The notes beneath the pieces are model-generated. The model worked only from the letters and a program-made list of their open reading frames with translations. It did not search any database and had not been told where the DNA came from. The position numbers were made by a program, and so were the translations under genes. Shown here one piece after another: positions 24,583 through 26,217 of a DNA stretch of 26,217 nucleotides (position 1 is its first letter; each line of letters begins with the position of its first letter). The DNA comes from PWPR01 sp046542315 (lineage in GTDB: Bacteria > Bacillota > UBA994 > PWPR01). The stretch is taken from positions 1 through 26,217 of the forward strand of contig JBKHBO010000024.1 in NCBI GenBank assembly GCA_046542315.1, written 5' to 3'.

Positions 24583-25121
24583 GTTATCACCCTCTTGACC
24601 CAATTTTCTAGTTGTGAAATGTCGCTTTCCATGCAAATTCTATCTTCTCTATTTCTAATACAGAGAGCATGAACAAAAAGGTTGTGTTTATCAGTATCAT
24701 AATCAATAGTCATAGTTCCGGGAGTTAGAGTTATTAAGCTTGCTAGAAGTGTAATGGAGTAAGGATCATTTAATTCCGTCTTATATTCTACAATGCCAGG
24801 CTTTATATTATGGGGTACAAAAACTAGCCAAATAACATTAATTGCAGACCTCATAATTAAGAAAATAAAATAAGGAATAAACAAACTCAAAGCACCAAAA
24901 CTTTTTATCAATGATAAAGGGCCTTGTGATTTTTCTAATATATTATCAAATCCTAAAGATTTTAAATAATATGATAGTGCTTTTACAACAATTACTCCGG
25001 TTACAATAGCAAGTACAATACCTATAGCAGTTCCAATGCTGAATAGTTCAGTAGTTAAAAATGTCCAGATTAGAAGTACAAAAATAAAATAGGCAAGAAA
25101 AATACTCTTCAAACCAAACAC
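24573..25121 (-). CDS. mrpE: Na+/H+ antiporter subunit E
   Basis: The 182-residue protein has two or three N-terminal membrane helices. A cytoplasmic domain follows with the MnhE block ITLLASLITLTPGTMTIDYD and a HALCIRNREDR-type tail. It is the first gene of the operon. The frame opens with GTG at 25121, but a TTG at 25112 has AGGTG at better spacing. Since TTG starts are used elsewhere in this window, that is a real alternative. The promoter at 25184-25212 drives it. Confidence 0.9.
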   Translation of the reverse strand: MFGLKSIFLAYFIFVLLIWTFLTTELFSIGTAIGIVLAIVTGVIVVKALSYYLKSLGFDNILEKSQGPLSLIKSFGALSLFIPYFIFLIMRSAINVIWLVFVPHNIKPGIVEYKTELNDPYSITLLASLITLTPGTMTIDYDTDKHNLFVHALCIRNREDRICMESDISQLENWVKRVITWL

Positions 25122-25135
25122 CTACTTTCACATAA

Positions 25136-25147
25136 TATCTATAGATA
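25136..25147. promoter_or_regulatory. 12-base perfect palindrome in the Mrp leader
   Basis: TATCTATAGATA is its own reverse complement and lies 15 bases upstream of the mrpE start, within the transcribed leader. It could be an operator, but AT-rich palindromes of this length also arise by chance. Confidence 0.3.
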
Positions 25148-25183
25148 AGTTAACATTCATTATTGTGCAATTAGAATCAATTC

Positions 25184-25212
25184 ATTATACCTTGAGAGTT
25201 CTATAAAGTCAA
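25184..25212 (-). promoter_or_regulatory. Near-consensus sigma-A promoter of the Mrp operon
   Basis: On the minus strand: TTGACT (25207-25212), a 17-base spacer, TATAAT (25184-25189). Only one base departs from the consensus. About 60 bases of leader separate it from mrpE. Confidence 0.85.
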
Positions 25213-25620
25213 AGTTTTTGTTGTAACTATAACGAAAATTAGAATAGATCAACAAATTTGTTTTTATATATTCCAATGATTATTCATAGTAAAAACTTAT
25301 GTTATGGACAAAAAGTTATTATGATACTGATTAAAAAAACCTTAAAAATAATTGTGCAAACTGTTAATCTAGGTATTAAAGAAACATGTATATATGCTGC
25401 ATAAAAACACAAAAATAGCCTGAGCGCTTCTTATTAATTATGTAACTAAGATTTGATGTAAAAATATTTTTTTACAAAATAATATCGAAAAGGGTAAAAC
25501 AAATCTCAAACTCAAGTGAGCCGGAAAGAACTTCTCATCTAAAACTAATAGCTCTTTATTCACAAATAGACTAAATAAGTTCTTAATCAAAGATTTTTAA
25601 CAGCATATTAGAACTATGTA
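25213..25620. other. Intergenic region, nothing recognised
   Basis: This AT-rich region lies between two divergently arranged promoters. No open frame with a ribosome binding site, no clear hairpin terminator and no RNA gene was seen. Confidence 0.4.
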
Positions 25621-25650
25621 TTGACAAAAGGTTAAGATAGCTGGCATTAT
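25621..25650 (+). promoter_or_regulatory. Candidate sigma-A promoter of the alpha/beta hydrolase gene
   Basis: -35 TTGACA (25621-25626, consensus), an 18-base spacer, and CATTAT as -10 (25645-25650). Confidence 0.6.
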
Positions 25651-25662
25651 AGACTTAATGGT

Positions 25663-25680
25663 CTAGACTAGATGGTCTAG
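25663..25680. promoter_or_regulatory. Putative operator for a TetR-like repressor
   Basis: CTAGAC (25663-25668) and GTCTAG (25675-25680) are perfect inverted repeats six bases apart. A direct repeat ATGGTCTAG (25659-25667 and 25672-25680) overlaps them. The site falls just downstream of the -10, where a bound protein would block transcription. The assignment to a TetR family is inferred from the shape only. Confidence 0.5.
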
Positions 25681-25702
25681 TAATAAGAAAGAGGTGTTGT
25701 TG

Positions 25703-26217
25703 ATGAATTTTCATGAATTTCTTGATATCTTTGCAACTAACATGGGTTCATTGGTTGCAAGAAAACATAAGTATTTCTCTGAGGATGTTGAAAGTAAAAA
25801 GATAATTAATATTGTGAATTCAATAAGCATTGATATGCCAAGTATCAATGGTGAGGGATACTACCCCGTTGTTGTAGAATATGAAGGTAAAAAGGAAGAA
25901 GCTGCTTTTAGTATTGATCAATGGTTAGGGAATGAGTATCCTGTTATTATATATCATCATGGAGCAGCAGAAGGTTCATACGACTTCAGTTATAAAAGAA
26001 TATTGGGTGGGAAAAATAAAAGTGAAATAAAAGCAAATCTTATTGCAATTCAAGCCCCTCATAACCACAATAATAAAGAGTTTTTAGAAAGTATAGCGTA
26101 TTTATCTAACTATACATTTATGCTTGCAGCCTCTGTGGCTATTATTGAAAATCTGATTAGCCAGCTTAGAGGACTTGGAGTAAAGAAAATTATTGTGACC
26201 GGTGTTAGTCTGGGAGG
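25703..26217 (+). CDS. Alpha/beta-hydrolase fold protein (N-terminal part, runs off the window)
   Basis: 171 codons are visible. The N-terminus (MNFHEFLDIFATNMG) shows no signal peptide. A strand with YPVIIYHHGAAEG provides the oxyanion-hole HG. The window ends within VTGVSLGG, the GxSxG nucleophile elbow, so Ser in GVSLG is the likely catalytic nucleophile. The Asp and His of the triad should lie beyond the window. It is probably an esterase or a similar hydrolase, substrate unknown. The ATG at 25703 follows GAGGTG by six bases and is preceded by a consensus-like promoter with an operator, so it is likely to be repressible. Confidence 0.75.
   Translation, partial: MNFHEFLDIFATNMGSLVARKHKYFSEDVESKKIINIVNSISIDMPSINGEGYYPVVVEYEGKKEEAAFSIDQWLGNEYPVIIYHHGAAEGSYDFSYKRILGGKNKSEIKANLIAIQAPHNHNNKEFLESIAYLSNYTFMLAASVAIIENLISQLRGLGVKKIIVTGVSLG

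Overview
The window is AT-rich DNA, by eye roughly one third G+C. Its strong AGGAGG-type ribosome binding sites, a lipoprotein-type (Gram-positive) phosphonate-binding protein, and several TTG/GTG starts point to a low-GC Gram-positive bacterium, probably a member of the Clostridia. A complete Mrp-type cation/proton antiporter operon and a markedly acidic exported protein would suit an alkaline or salty habitat, but that is inference. No rRNA, tRNA, insertion sequence or CRISPR array was recognised.

Layout. (1) Positions 1-112 hold the end of a reading frame resembling a ParA C-terminus, followed by a strong hairpin at 268-320. (2) Minus strand, 324-4637: a MacAB-like export operon of an ATPase, an FtsX-like permease and a membrane-fusion protein. 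The permease is split into two frames at a run of eight A residues (2684-2691). (3) Positions 4689-5760: about 1 kb without an intact gene, with decayed coding remnants. (4) Plus strand, 5843-16415: a long, tightly packed phosphonate (C-P lyase) operon. Its order is HAD-like pseudoenzyme, phnG, phnH, phnI, phnJ, phnK, phnM, a hexapeptide transferase, phnL, phnD, phnC and two phnE genes. A PHP-domain phosphoesterase follows at 16629-17450, after a 100-base inverted-repeat element. (5) Positions 17451-18290: a ParA-like pseudogene and other debris. (6) Minus strand, 18291-25121: a nine-gene Mrp antiporter operon driven by a near-consensus promoter at 25184-25212. (7) Positions 25621-26217: a promoter with a TetR-style operator and the first part of an alpha/beta hydrolase gene that runs off the window.

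How the genes fit together. PhnD/C/E/E would import phosphonates. PhnG/H/I/J/K/L and PhnM would attach them to ribose, remove the pyrophosphate and break the C-P bond. The product of C-P cleavage, 5-phosphoribosyl 1,2-cyclic phosphate, needs a phosphodiesterase. No phnP (metallo-beta-lactamase fold) is present, but the PHP gene at the 3' end is a good candidate for the PHP-type replacement. phnF, phnN and phnO are also absent. The Mrp operon has the split arrangement E-F-G-(DUF4040)-B-C-D-D'-(ND5-like), with two colinear MrpD paralogues in tandem.

The observations most worth checking are the catalytically degenerate HAD protein opening the C-P lyase operon, the A8 frameshift that divides an otherwise intact permease, the PHP protein as substitute for PhnP, the two-CxxC insertion in PhnK, the two palindromes overlapping the phn promoter, and the inverted-repeat element between phnE and the PHP gene.
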